Shown here: positions 1 through 10,193 of the stretch, one piece after another
Layout of the letters: the number at the start of each line of letters is the position of its first letter
How positions within the stretch are numbered: position 1 is the stretch's first letter
NCBI RefSeq assembly: GCF_000761155.1
Contig: NZ_CP009533.1
Location: forward strand, 496,001-560,000
Origin: Pseudomonas rhizosphaerae
GTDB lineage: Bacteria; Pseudomonadota; Gammaproteobacteria; Pseudomonadales; Pseudomonadaceae
Length of the DNA stretch: 64,000 nt
Reading direction: 5' to 3'
The notes under the pieces: model-generated
Told to the model about the DNA's origin: nothing
What the model saw: only the letters and a program-made list of their open reading frames with translations
The model's database searches: none
Made by a program: the position numbers and the translations under genes

Positions 1-3000
1 AGCCTGGACGGCACCGTGCTGACCGGTCGCGGTGAAGCCGGCGCCACGGTGGTCGTTACTGGCCCTGGCAACGTCATCCTGGGCACCGCCGTAGTGGCAG
101 TGACCGGAATCTTCACCGCCACCCTGGCCACGCCACAGCTCAACGGCCAAGCCTTGAGCGTGGTGCAGACCGACGTTGCCGGCAACGCTTCGCTGGCGCT
201 GGTCACCCTCGCCGGCGACCGTACCCCACCGGCGGCACCTGTCGATCTGCTGGTCATCAACCAGGGCCTGGTGCTGACCGGTACCGGTGAGCCAGGTTCG
301 CTGGCCACCGTCACCAATGCCCAGAACATCGTTCTGGGCACCGCCACGGTCCTGCTGGACGGCAGCTTCCAGGTCGTATTGAACCAGGCCCAGGTCAATG
401 GCCAGGCGCTGGGAGTGACCCTCACCGATGCCGCGGGCAACGTATCGGTGCCAGGCGCTGTCCTGGCCGGCGACACCACCGCTCCGGTGGCCTTGACCAA
501 TATCACCATCAGCAACGACGGCGCCCTGACCAGTCTGCTCAGCGGCAAGGGAGAACCCGGCGCCGTGGTGACCGTGACACGGGTCGACGGGACCGTGCTG
601 GGCAATGGCACCGTGTCGGCTGCGGGTAATTTCAGCATCACCCTGACCCCGGCGGTTGCTACTGGCGAGCCACTGAATCTGGTGCAGATCGACGCAGCGG
701 GCAACGTCTCGCCGACTGCGACCATCAATTCACCGGACACCACCGCGCCTGATCCGCTGACCCAGGTGGCGATCAATCTCACCACCGGGGCCACCGTGAC
801 CGGGCGTGGCGAAGCCGGGGCCACCGTGACCGTCAAGGATGCGGCCGGCGTGGTGCTGGGCACCGCGCAGGTGGCCGGTGACAACAGCTTCGTGGTGACC
901 TTGTCGCCAGCGCAGATCAATAACCAACCGTTGACCGTCGCGCAGACGGACAGCGCCGGCAACGTCGGCGCGAGCACAGCGATTTTCGCGCCCGACCTGA
1001 CCCCCCCGGCGGCGCCGACGCAACTGGTCCTCAATACGGCAGGCACCGTGCTCAGCGGCGTGGGCGAAGTCAATGCCACGGTCATCGTGAAGAATGCGGC
1101 GGGCGCGACCCTGGGCACGGCAACCACCGTGGGCGCCGATGGCACCTTCCAGGTCACCCTCCCGGCGCAGCTCAACGGCCAGTCGCTGGTGGTGACCTTG
1201 ACCGATGCGGCCGGCAATGTATCAGGGCCGGGCAGCTTGGTGGCGCCCGATGTCACGCCACCGGCGGCGCCGACCATTCTGGCGCTGAACGCGACCGGCA
1301 CCCTGCTCACCGGTACCGGTGAGCCAGGCGCGCAGCTGGTCATTCGCAACAACCTCAATGTCTCGGTGGGCACCGGTACGGTCAACGCCGACGGCACCTA
1401 CAGCGTTACGCTGAGCGTGCCGCAGATCAATGGCGAAGTGCTCAGCGTGCGTCAGGTCGACGCCGCCGGCAACGCTTCAGTGGCGGTCACCGTCACTGCC
1501 AGCGACCTGCAGGCTCCGAGCGCCCTGGTCAACCTGACGGTGTCGAGCAACGGCCTGCAACTGATCGGCAGCGGCGAAGCCCTGGCGCGCATCGTGGTCA
1601 AGAACGTGCTGGGCGTGCAGATCGGCGCGGCGACTGCCGATGCCAATGGCCTTTTCACGGTCAACCTGGCCACCCCGCAGCTCAACGGTCAGGTACTGAT
1701 CGTTACCCAGGCCGACGTGGCCGGCAACGTGTCGCTGCCGTTCAACTTCCCGGTCCCCGACGTCACCGCACCGCTGGCCCTGACCCTGACCGCGGTCAGT
1801 ACCGACGGTCGCATTGTCAGCGGGCGTGGCGAAGCGGGCGCGACGGTCACCGTCACCGGACCGCTAAATGCGGCGCTGGGCACGGCAGTCGTTGCCGCCG
1901 ACGGCACGTTCAACGTCACCTTGAGCACGCCGCAGACCAACTTCGAAGCCTTGCTACTGGTCCAGCGCGATGCCGCAGGAAACGTTTCCACCGGCGTCAC
2001 CGTCAATGCCCCGGACCTCACGCCACCGGCGCTGCCGACCGGCCTGGGCCTGAGCGTCGACGGTCTGGTGTTCAACGGCACGGCTGAAGCCGGTGCACGG
2101 GTGTTCGTGGCCAACGCCCAGGGTGTCTCGCTGGGCAATGTGCTGGTCGGCGCCAACGGCACCTTCAGCGTGCCGCTGAGCCTGGCCCAACTCAACGGCG
2201 GCACCCTGGAGGTGTATGCCCAGGATGCGGCGGGCAACAAGTCCGCGTTGGCGCGCTTGAGCGTTCCGGATATCACCCCGCCGAGCCTGGCCACGCAGTT
2301 GGTGGTGAATGCCGACGGCACCCTGCTGACCGGCAAGGGCGAAGCGGGGGCGACCGTCAGTGTCGGCCTGGTGGTCGGCCAGACGCCTGTGGTGCTGGGC
2401 ACCGCCGTGGTCGATGCCAACGGCAACTTCCAGGTGCCGCTGGTGCCGGCTGCGCTGGGCGGGCAATTGCTCACGGTCATCCAGACCGATGCGGCGGGCA
2501 ATCCGTCGGCAGGCGCTGCCTTGAACATTCCATTGGAGCTGCCACCTGCAGCACCGCTGGCGAGTGCCATCACCAGCAATGGCGTGACCCTGACCGGCAC
2601 CACCGAGGCCGGCACCACGGTGGTCGTGCGCAGTGCGGCTGGAGTCGTGCTGGGGAGCGGCGTAGCCACGGGTACCACCTTTACCGTGACCCTGAATCCG
2701 CCGCAAGCCAATGGCCAGGTGCTGGAACTGCACGCCACCAAAGGCGCACTGACCTCGGTTGCGACTTTCTTTACTGCTGTGGACAGCACTGCGCCAGTGC
2801 CGATCACCGAGCTCAACGTCAACGGTACCGGTACGCTCGTAACCGGTCGCGGCGAGGTGGGTGCGACCGTGCGGGTCAGCAATGCCGCCGGCGCAGTGGT
2901 CGGGACGGGCATCGTGGGCCTGAACGGCACCTTCGCCGTGCTGCTGCCGGTGGCCCAGGCCAATGGTGGCGTGTTGACGGCGGTGCAGGTCGATGCCGCG

Positions 3001-6000
3001 CAGAACGTGTCGACACCGGTCACCGTGGCCGCGCCGGACATCATCGCGCCACTGGCCCCGGTGGTAACCGGTCTGGGCAATGCCGGGCAACTTCTGAGCG
3101 GTACCGGTGAGGCCGGCGCCATCGCCACGGTGTACAACGCCGCGGGTGCAGCGATCGGTTCAGCCACCGTTCTGCCCAACGGTACCTTCGCCGTGACATT
3201 GAACAGCCCGCAGCTCAACGGCCAGTTGCTCAGCGTCAAGCTGACTGACGCGGCGGGCAACGCTTCGGTGGCAACACCGTTCCTGACGCTCGACACCACG
3301 CCGCCAGCAGCACTGGTCAACGTCGCCCTGGCCACCAGCGGCAGCACCGTGACCGGGCAGGGCGAGGCCGGCGCGCGGGTGACCGTCAGCGTAGGCGGGG
3401 TTGCCCTGGGCAATGCCGTGGTCGATGCCAGTGGCAACTTCAGCGTCAACCTCAGCGCTGCGCAGCTCAATGGCCAGCAACTGACTGTAATACAGACCGA
3501 CACCGCGGGCCTGACGTCACCGATCACCACGCTTACGGCGCGCGATGTCACTGCGCCGAATGCACCGACCGCTTTGGTATTGGTCGGCGGCCTGAGCTTG
3601 AGCGGCGTGGGTGAGGCCAACAGTACCGTCAAGGTCTACGGGGCCAACAACACCCTGCTGGCCGAGGGGCCGGTCAACGCCCTGGGCTTGTTCACCGTGA
3701 CGCTGGCATCGCCGCAGCTCAACGGCGGTGCTCTGCGCGTGACCCTGACCGACGCGGCCGGCAACGTGTCCGCCGTGGGTCAATTGGGTGTCGCCGACAC
3801 CACGCCACCCGCTGCGCCTACCGCCGCCATCAGCGCCAGCGGCACCGTGGTTTCGGGCACCGGCGAGGTGGGGGCCACAGTCACCGTGCGCAGCGGTACC
3901 AGCGTGCTTGGCACGGCTGTGGTCGCCGCCAACGGCACCTACAGCGTTACCCTCAATGCGGCGCAGATCAACAGCCAGGTGCTGACCGTCAGCCAGGCCG
4001 ATGCCGCCGCCAATGTGTCGCCGACGGCCACCACCACGGCCCCGGACTTGACGCCGCCAAGCTTGGCGACCGGCCTGATCGTGGCCGGTGACGGCCTGAC
4101 CCTGCGCGGCACCGGCGAGCCTGGCGCTACCGTCAGTGTCAAAGCTGCCAATGGCGTTGTGCTCAACCTGGCGCCGGTGACCGTTGCCGCCGATGGCACC
4201 TTCGTCGTGGCCTTGAACGCTGCGCAGATCAACGGCGAACGCCTGAGCGTCACCCTTACCGACGGGCGCGGCAACGTCAGCGCCGGTGCGGCGGTGGTGG
4301 CACCAGACATCGACGTCAACGAACCGGTGATCGCTTCCAGCAACCTGGCGACGGCAACCGTGAACATCACGCCGGTGACGGTGGACAGCGTTTACACCAA
4401 CACCAGCGTCAGCCTGCTGCTGGGCCAAGTGAAAGCCTTCGGCTTCACTGTCGCCGCCGGTACCGTCACCGATCCGTTGATCACAGTGACCAACAATGCG
4501 GCGCTCGGTGTGTTGCCCGCTTCGGCCTTCGCCCTGGAGGTGCAGAACGCTGCGGGCAATTGGGTTACCCTGGCCAACAGCACCACCAATCCGCAGTTGC
4601 TCAATCTGATCGGGCTGGGCTCCAACCAGGTCCAGGCCGACATCGGTGTGCTGCAAGCTGGCAACTACCGGCTGACCGTGGCCAGCAACCTGGTGTCGCT
4701 GCTCGACAGCCTGACCACCCAGATCCAGTTCTCCACCACCAGCCTGACCCAGTTCACCGGCACGCCGGTTGCGCTGAACGGCAACGTGATCACCGACCCT
4801 GGCGTGAACGGCCTGGCCGATCGCACCGGGCCGGACAACGGCGCAGTGCTGCAGGTGCTCAAGAACGGCACCTACGTGAGCGCCGGTGCGGGCACCGTGG
4901 TGCAAGGCCTGTACGGTCAGCTGAGCATCGATGGCACGGGCAAGTACACCTACAACCCGAGCGGGGCCGTCGCCAGCGTGGGCAAGGTGGAAGACTTCCA
5001 GTACCAGTTGGTGCATCCCAATGGCCTGAGCTCCAGCGCCCATCTGTATGTGCGCATCGACAGCGCCAACGTCGATGAGGTGTGGAACCCCGCTAACCTG
5101 GCCGCCAACGCCACGCTGGTGGATGCGGTCAACGATACTGCGGCGAGCGCCTTGAGCCTGGTCGGCCAGTTCACCGACACCACGGCCACGGTGGGTCGCT
5201 ACGACAGCGGATTGCTCGGCGGGCGTGGCGAGTTCAACTTCAACGTTGCGCCGAACACCTCCAGCGACCTGACCTTGTCCGTGACCGGCAGTGGCTTGTC
5301 GTTGCTGTCGCCGGTCACGTTCGTGTTGGCCAAGCTGCAAGCCAACGGTAGCTACGTGCAAGTAGGCTCCTACTCCGGCGCCAACCTGATCGCAGTGGGT
5401 AGCGCGGGCCTGGGTGTGCGGGTCGAGGACCAGACGGCGGGCACCTACCGCCTGACCATCACCAACGGCGGCCTGGGCGTGGCGTCCAGCTACACCGCCA
5501 ACGTGCGTCAGGAGGCCACCTCGACCAATACCTTCGTGGTCGGCAGCGCCACCACAGCGGTGGGCAACCTGCTCACCGGCGTGGGCGCCGATGTGGTGGG
5601 CTCGCCGTACACCTCGCTCAGCGTGTTGAGCGCCGGTGCCTTCGTGCTGCCGGGGGTGAACGGCGTCAGCATTGCCGGTGCCCATGGCTCGCTGCTGGTC
5701 AATGCTGACGGCAGCTACGCCTACACGCCGACCTTGAACCAGAGCAGCACCGCGGTCGGCCAGAGCGACGTGTTCACCTATCAACTCAACCACCCAACCG
5801 GGGCCAGCGATACCGCGACCCTGACCATCAACCTCAACAATGCGGCCACGCCAGCCACGTTCGCGCGCCTGGCAGCGTTCGACAGCGACGACAGCAGCAC
5901 CGTCCATGCGGCGGTTGCCGACAGCGACCGGCACGATCAGCAAGGCACTTTGGGCGACGACATACTCGATGGCGCCCAGGGCGGTGCGCTGACCCTGCAA

Positions 6001-6396
6001 GGGCATGATGGCAACGACACCCTCGTCATCTACGACCAGGCCTTCGCCTCGGTGGACGGCGGTGCCGGGACCGACACGCTGAAGTGGAACGGCGGCGATG
6101 CCGACATCGACCTGAGCGATCTGGCGGCGCGCATCAACAACATCGAGGTCATCGACCTGAATCAGTCCAGCAAGGTCAACCTGACCTTGAGCCTGAGCGA
6201 CCTGCTGTCGGTCACCGACGCCAGCACCGACAAGCTGCTGATTCTGGGCGACAGCCACGACACCGTGCACATGACCGGCGCGACCTGGGCGCCGGGCGCC
6301 ATACAGACGGACAACGGCGTGCAGTACAACGTCTACACTCCCCAGGAGGACCCCTCGCACCATCTGTGGGTCCAGAGCGGTATCAGTGTCGTTTGA
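1..6396 (+). CDS. Giant repeat adhesin, LapF/BapA type, C-terminal part (5' truncated by window)
   Basis: The frame is open from base 1, so the 5' end lies outside the window; 2131 residues are visible. Seventeen Ig-like repeats of about 84-88 residues fill roughly the first 1435. Each carries a GEAGATV-like strand, an NGQxL strand and a DAAGNVS turn, and they are joined by DxTPPxAP linkers. Two copies of a larger module follow (about 1470-1960). The C-terminus is Asp/Gly-rich (GHDGNDTL, GGAGTDTL), as in RTX calcium-binding and type I secretion signals. The family makes secreted or surface-held biofilm adhesins. The secretion genes directly downstream support this. LapF of P. putida is the nearest match I recall. 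Any N-terminal retention module or LapG cleavage site is off-window. Confidence 0.9.
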   Translation, partial: SLDGTVLTGRGEAGATVVVTGPGNVILGTAVVAVTGIFTATLATPQLNGQALSVVQTDVAGNASLALVTLAGDRTPPAAPVDLLVINQGLVLTGTGEPGSLATVTNAQNIVLGTATVLLDGSFQVVLNQAQVNGQALGVTLTDAAGNVSVPGAVLAGDTTAPVALTNITISNDGALTSLLSGKGEPGAVVTVTRVDGTVLGNGTVSAAGNFSITLTPAVATGEPLNLVQIDAAGNVSPTATINSPDTTAPDPLTQVAINLTTGATVTGRGEAGATVTVKDAAGVVLGTAQVAGDNSFVVTLSPAQINNQPLTVAQTDSAGNVGASTAIFAPDLTPPAAPTQLVLNTAGTVLSGVGEVNATVIVKNAAGATLGTATTVGADGTFQVTLPAQLNGQSLVVTLTDAAGNVSGPGSLVAPDVTPPAAPTILALNATGTLLTGTGEPGAQLVIRNNLNVSVGTGTVNADGTYSVTLSVPQINGEVLSVRQVDAAGNASVAVTVTASDLQAPSALVNLTVSSNGLQLIGSGEALARIVVKNVLGVQIGAATADANGLFTVNLATPQLNGQVLIVTQADVAGNVSLPFNFPVPDVTAPLALTLTAVSTDGRIVSGRGEAGATVTVTGPLNAALGTAVVAADGTFNVTLSTPQTNFEALLLVQRDAAGNVSTGVTVNAPDLTPPALPTGLGLSVDGLVFNGTAEAGARVFVANAQGVSLGNVLVGANGTFSVPLSLAQLNGGTLEVYAQDAAGNKSALARLSVPDITPPSLATQLVVNADGTLLTGKGEAGATVSVGLVVGQTPVVLGTAVVDANGNFQVPLVPAALGGQLLTVIQTDAAGNPSAGAALNIPLELPPAAPLASAITSNGVTLTGTTEAGTTVVVRSAAGVVLGSGVATGTTFTVTLNPPQANGQVLELHATKGALTSVATFFTAVDSTAPVPITELNVNGTGTLVTGRGEVGATVRVSNAAGAVVGTGIVGLNGTFAVLLPVAQANGGVLTAVQVDAAQNVSTPVTVAAPDIIAPLAPVVTGLGNAGQLLSGTGEAGAIATVYNAAGAAIGSATVLPNGTFAVTLNSPQLNGQLLSVKLTDAAGNASVATPFLTLDTTPPAALVNVALATSGSTVTGQGEAGARVTVSVGGVALGNAVVDASGNFSVNLSAAQLNGQQLTVIQTDTAGLTSPITTLTARDVTAPNAPTALVLVGGLSLSGVGEANSTVKVYGANNTLLAEGPVNALGLFTVTLASPQLNGGALRVTLTDAAGNVSAVGQLGVADTTPPAAPTAAISASGTVVSGTGEVGATVTVRSGTSVLGTAVVAANGTYSVTLNAAQINSQVLTVSQADAAANVSPTATTTAPDLTPPSLATGLIVAGDGLTLRGTGEPGATVSVKAANGVVLNLAPVTVAADGTFVVALNAAQINGERLSVTLTDGRGNVSAGAAVVAPDIDVNEPVIASSNLATATVNITPVTVDSVYTNTSVSLLLGQVKAFGFTVAAGTVTDPLITVTNNAALGVLPASAFALEVQNAAGNWVTLANSTTNPQLLNLIGLGSNQVQADIGVLQAGNYRLTVASNLVSLLDSLTTQIQFSTTSLTQFTGTPVALNGNVITDPGVNGLADRTGPDNGAVLQVLKNGTYVSAGAGTVVQGLYGQLSIDGTGKYTYNPSGAVASVGKVEDFQYQLVHPNGLSSSAHLYVRIDSANVDEVWNPANLAANATLVDAVNDTAASALSLVGQFTDTTATVGRYDSGLLGGRGEFNFNVAPNTSSDLTLSVTGSGLSLLSPVTFVLAKLQANGSYVQVGSYSGANLIAVGSAGLGVRVEDQTAGTYRLTITNGGLGVASSYTANVRQEATSTNTFVVGSATTAVGNLLTGVGADVVGSPYTSLSVLSAGAFVLPGVNGVSIAGAHGSLLVNADGSYAYTPTLNQSSTAVGQSDVFTYQLNHPTGASDTATLTINLNNAATPATFARLAAFDSDDSSTVHAAVADSDRHDQQGTLGDDILDGAQGGALTLQGHDGNDTLVIYDQAFASVDGGAGTDTLKWNGGDADIDLSDLAARINNIEVIDLNQSSKVNLTLSLSDLLSVTDASTDKLLILGDSHDTVHMTGATWAPGAIQTDNGVQYNVYTPQEDPSHHLWVQSGISVV

Positions 6397-6410
6397 TACG
6401 CGCAACCAAC

Positions 6411-6430
6411 GCCGGGCCCTCGGGCCCGGC
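6411..6430 (+). other. Perfect GC hairpin between adhesin and secretion genes
   Basis: A 9-bp perfect inverted repeat (GCCGGGCCC / GGGCCCGGC) with a 2-nt loop starts 15 nt after the adhesin stop. No T-run follows, so it is not a classical intrinsic terminator. It may protect the 3' end of the adhesin mRNA or attenuate read-through into the transporter genes. Confidence 0.55.
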
Positions 6431-6498
6431 GCCGCGGCAGGAAGTCGCACGCCGCCCGCAGTGGGCGTGCCGTCAAGAACAGGAAGTGGGGGATTGGC

Positions 6499-8001
6499 TT
6501 GAAGTGCACCTCTTTGGCAACACAGCTTTCGGTGGCCATCCTGGCACTGGGTATCACACCGCTCTACGGCCTGCCGGCCCACGCCGCAGACACCCTCGAA
6601 CCCGGGCTCAAGGTCATCAGCCCAAGCAAACTGGAAACCCGCTCCGCCAAGACTGACGGGCGCCGTCCACACAATGCCGTCAGGCCGGCGGCACAGCCCA
6701 GTGCCGTAGCCACGGGCGCTCGGCTCGATGACGCCGATCTGCTTGCGCCGCAAGCCGGCAGCCAGCTGGGCCTGATTCAGGCTGCCCGCCTGGCGGTGGA
6801 ATGGCACCCCAGCATCGGTGAGGCGATCGGCACGCTGTACCAGCAGGGCGAAGGCATCAACGTGGCGCGGGCCGGCTACTACCCGCGGATCACCGGTGGG
6901 CTGCGCGGCGGTCTCGACAGCTCCTACGGGGGCAACGGCACCAGCCAGGCGGTGAATATTTCGCTCAAGCAGATGCTCTACGACTTCGGCAAGGTCGACA
7001 GCGCGGTCGATGTCGCCAAGGCGCGGGTCGCGCGCAGCCAGGCCCAGGTGCTGCTCAGCATCGACCAGGTGGCACGCGACACGTCCCATGCCTACATCGA
7101 GGTGCAGCGCTACCAGCGGCTGCTGGAAGTCGCCCGCGAGCAGATCAAGGGCATCGCCGGCATCGCCGAGCTGGCCCGCCAGCGCAGCGACATGGGCGCC
7201 GCGACCCGCTCGGACGTGGTCCAGGCGAAGTCGCGCGAAGACGGCGCGCGGGCCACGCTGCTGCAGTACCAGGCGCTGTACAACCGCTGGCGGGCCAACC
7301 TGATCAACCTGGTCGGGCGCGCCGCGCCGTTCGACGTCAACGATGACTTCCCGCAGTCGTTGCAGGCCTCCTGCAACGCTGCCGAGCCCGACATGAACGT
7401 CTTGCCGGGCATCCTGCTGGCCAACGCGCAACGCGTCGAAGCCCAGGCGGCGATTCGCCAGGCCCGCGCCGAAGGGCTTCCGACGCTGTCCGTCGACCCC
7501 ACCCTCAACCACTACCTGGACAGCAACTACAACAGCAACAATTCCAACATCGACCGGACCCAGGCGGGGATTTTCATCAACCTCGACGTGCCGTTTTACC
7601 AGGGCGGCGCCACCACTGCGCGCACTGCTGCGGCCACCTACGCCCTGACCGCCGCCGATTCGGCCGAAGACGCTGCACGGTTGCAGGCCCGCCAGGGGCT
7701 GTTCGAAGCCCAGGCCCAGACCGCCAGCCTGGACCGTCGGCTCGGCTCGCTGCAGTACCGCCAGACCAGCATCGTCGAAGCCCGCGAGCTGTATGGCCAG
7801 CAATACCTGGAACTGGGCACGCGGCCGCTGCTGGACCTGCTCAACGCCGAGCAGGAGATCCACCAGTCGCGCTTCGATCTGGCCAACACCAAGGCTGACC
7901 TGCGCCGCCTGCAGATCGACTGCCTGTACAGCACCGGCGCCCTGCGCAGTGCCTACCGGATCGACCGTAGCACCATCCAAGGCGTGGAGATCCTGCCATG
8001 A
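6499..8001 (+). CDS. TolC-family outer membrane channel of the adhesin type I secretion system
   Basis: A 500-residue protein of the TolC/AggA/LapE type, which forms the outer-membrane channel of a type I secretion system. The start is a TTG with an AGGAAGTGGGGG ribosome-binding stretch just upstream. The N-terminus is a signal peptide (basic start, hydrophobic core, AHA-A cleavage). The mature protein has the two internally similar alpha-helical halves of the family: QAARLAVEWHPSIGEA near residue 95 and repeated YIEVQRY / LDLLNAEQEI helices. It lies 102 bp after the adhesin gene and overlaps the ABC transporter gene by 4 nt (ATGA), so the two are translationally coupled. A C-terminal extension of about 30 residues follows the last TolC helix. 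Confidence 0.9.
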   Translation: MKCTSLATQLSVAILALGITPLYGLPAHAADTLEPGLKVISPSKLETRSAKTDGRRPHNAVRPAAQPSAVATGARLDDADLLAPQAGSQLGLIQAARLAVEWHPSIGEAIGTLYQQGEGINVARAGYYPRITGGLRGGLDSSYGGNGTSQAVNISLKQMLYDFGKVDSAVDVAKARVARSQAQVLLSIDQVARDTSHAYIEVQRYQRLLEVAREQIKGIAGIAELARQRSDMGAATRSDVVQAKSREDGARATLLQYQALYNRWRANLINLVGRAAPFDVNDDFPQSLQASCNAAEPDMNVLPGILLANAQRVEAQAAIRQARAEGLPTLSVDPTLNHYLDSNYNSNNSNIDRTQAGIFINLDVPFYQGGATTARTAAATYALTAADSAEDAARLQARQGLFEAQAQTASLDRRLGSLQYRQTSIVEARELYGQQYLELGTRPLLDLLNAEQEIHQSRFDLANTKADLRRLQIDCLYSTGALRSAYRIDRSTIQGVEILP

Positions 8002-10178
8002 ACGATGCCGTGAACCTGCCGTTGGACCCCGAGACGGCGCAACCCCACGAAACCTTTACGCGCCAGGATTACCAGGTCTGGCTCGACGCGATCCTCGCCG
8101 TGGCACGCCATTACCGTCTGGAGTGCTCCGCCGAAAACGTGCGTATCGCATCGATGCGTGCCGACGATTCCAGCGTCGAGGACGTGCTGCGGCAGATGGC
8201 CCGCCAGGCCGGACTGACGATCAAGTTCGCCCGCTACGACCCCACCACCCTGACCCAGTGGCGCACGCCGCTGGTGGTGCAGCTCAAGGATGGTCAGGTC
8301 GGCGTCATCCAGGTGCTGGGCGACGACGAGCAAGTCGGCATCGCCTACAGCGGCGATCAGGGGCTGCAAAGCAGCATCGACCGCCAGACCCTGCTGGACA
8401 ATGCCCTGCGCACGGTGATCCTGCGCCCGGCCCGGCCGGTCAGCGATGTGCGCACCAACGACTACATCAAGCCCTACGACGAACACTGGTTCCGCAAGAT
8501 CGTCTTGCGTGACCTGCGGCCCTACGGCCACGTCATGCTGGCCTCGCTGGTGGCCAACATCCTCGGGCTGGGCGGGGTGCTGTTCTCCATGCAGGTGTAC
8601 GACCGGGTGATCCCGGCCGAATCGCTGCCTACCCTATACGTGCTGTTCGGCGGCGTGCTGCTGGCGATTTTCTTCGATTTCATCATGCGCATCATGCGCA
8701 TGAAGATCACCGACCTGCTCGGCAAGCGCGCCGACCTGCGCGTCAGCGACCTGGTGTTCGGTCACGCCATGCGCCTGCGCAACTCGGCACGGCCCAAGTC
8801 CACCGGCTCGTTCATCTCGCAGCTGCGCGAACTGGAATCGCTGCGCGACCTGATCACCTCCAGCACCGCCACGGCGCTGGCCGACCTGCCGTTCTTCCTG
8901 ATCTTTCTGGTGGTGTTCTACCTGATCGGTGGGCCGCTGGTGCTGATTCCGCTGTGCGCACTGGTGGCCATGGTGGTGCCGGGGCTGATGGCCCAGCGCA
9001 AGCTGGCCCGCCTGGCCAACGAGTCGATGCGCGAGTCGGCGTTGCGCAACGCCATGCTGGTGGAAACCGTGCAGGGCATGGACGACATCAAGAGCCTGCA
9101 GGCCGAGCAGCGTTTCCAGCAGCAATGGAACCACTACAACGCCGTGGCGGCAGACAGCAGCCTGCGCCTGCGCACCTTGACCAATGGCTTGGTGGCCTGG
9201 ACCCAGAACGTACAGAGCGCGGTGTTCGCCATCGTCATCGTGTTCGGTGCACCCATGGTGATCGCCGGCGACCTCACCACCGGCAGCCTGGTGGCGGCCT
9301 CGATCCTGGCCTCGCGGATGATGGCGCCGGTCTCGCAGCTGACCCATGTGCTGACGCGCTGGCAACAGGCCAAGGTGGCCCTGGAAGGGCTCAACCGCCT
9401 GATGCTGCTGCCTGTCGATCACCCCGAAGGCGCCCAGCGCGTGCACTTGCCGGTCATCGGCGGTCGCTACGAGCTCAAGCGTGCCAGCTTCAAGTACAGC
9501 GAGGAATCACGCACCCCGGCGCTGACAGTGAACGAGCTGAGCATCGCCCCGGGCGAACGCATCGCCGTGCTCGGTCGCAACGGCGCCGGCAAGTCGACCC
9601 TGCTCCAGGCACTGGCCGGCGGCCTGGACCTGAGCGCCGGCAGCATCAGCCTCGACGGCGTCGCCCTGGGCCATATCGACCCGGCCGACGTGCGCCGCGA
9701 CATCGGCCTGCTCACGCAGAACTCGCGGCTGTTCCACGGCAGCCTGCGGGAAAACCTGATCATGGGCGCCGGGCAGGCTTCGGACCAGGAAATCATCGCC
9801 GCGCTGGAAATCACCGGTGCCCTGGATTTCGTACGGCAGTGCCCGACCGGCATGGATCACCTGATTCTCGAAGGTGGCCTCGGCCTGTCGGGTGGCCAGC
9901 GCCAATCGCTGCTGCTGTCGCGCCTGCTGATCCGTCAGCCGCACATCCTGCTGCTCGACGAACCCACCGCGTCCCTGGACGAGACCACCGAGCGCCGTCT
10001 GATCCAGAACCTGGCGACCTGGGGCCAGGGCCGCACGATCATCGTCGCCACCCACCGCACCAGCGTGCTGGCCCTGGTCGACCGCATCATCGTCGTCGAC
10101 AACGGCCAGGTGGTCATCGACGACACCAAGGAAAACGCCATCGCCAAACTGTCGCGTCCCAAGGGCGTGGCTCAATAA
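7998..10178 (+). CDS. Type I secretion ABC transporter with degenerate C39-like domain (LapB type)
   Basis: A 726-residue fused permease/ATPase of the LapB/HlyB class, the inner-membrane motor for adhesin export. The first 150 or so residues look like the C39-like domain of RTX exporters and lack the DCGxACL cysteine-protease motif, so this domain probably docks substrate without cleaving it. A six-helix ABC membrane domain follows (about 175-455). The nucleotide-binding domain has Walker A GRNGAGKS (526-533), signature LSGGQ (630-634) and Walker B ILLLDEP with D654/E655. Both neighbours are secretion partners: the TolC-like gene overlaps it and the adaptor gene starts 15 nt later. Confidence 0.93.
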   Translation: MNDAVNLPLDPETAQPHETFTRQDYQVWLDAILAVARHYRLECSAENVRIASMRADDSSVEDVLRQMARQAGLTIKFARYDPTTLTQWRTPLVVQLKDGQVGVIQVLGDDEQVGIAYSGDQGLQSSIDRQTLLDNALRTVILRPARPVSDVRTNDYIKPYDEHWFRKIVLRDLRPYGHVMLASLVANILGLGGVLFSMQVYDRVIPAESLPTLYVLFGGVLLAIFFDFIMRIMRMKITDLLGKRADLRVSDLVFGHAMRLRNSARPKSTGSFISQLRELESLRDLITSSTATALADLPFFLIFLVVFYLIGGPLVLIPLCALVAMVVPGLMAQRKLARLANESMRESALRNAMLVETVQGMDDIKSLQAEQRFQQQWNHYNAVAADSSLRLRTLTNGLVAWTQNVQSAVFAIVIVFGAPMVIAGDLTTGSLVAASILASRMMAPVSQLTHVLTRWQQAKVALEGLNRLMLLPVDHPEGAQRVHLPVIGGRYELKRASFKYSEESRTPALTVNELSIAPGERIAVLGRNGAGKSTLLQALAGGLDLSAGSISLDGVALGHIDPADVRRDIGLLTQNSRLFHGSLRENLIMGAGQASDQEIIAALEITGALDFVRQCPTGMDHLILEGGLGLSGGQRQSLLLSRLLIRQPHILLLDEPTASLDETTERRLIQNLATWGQGRTIIVATHRTSVLALVDRIIVVDNGQVVIDDTKENAIAKLSRPKGVAQ

Positions 10179-10193
10179 AGGAGGGCAGGGCAA

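Noticed and set aside
3517..7980. Long minus-strand open frame (1487 codons) opposite the adhesin and TolC-like genes
   Set aside because: It is a high-GC shadow: low-complexity Arg/Gly/His/Gln content, no start context and no domain, and it covers two genes with clear families.
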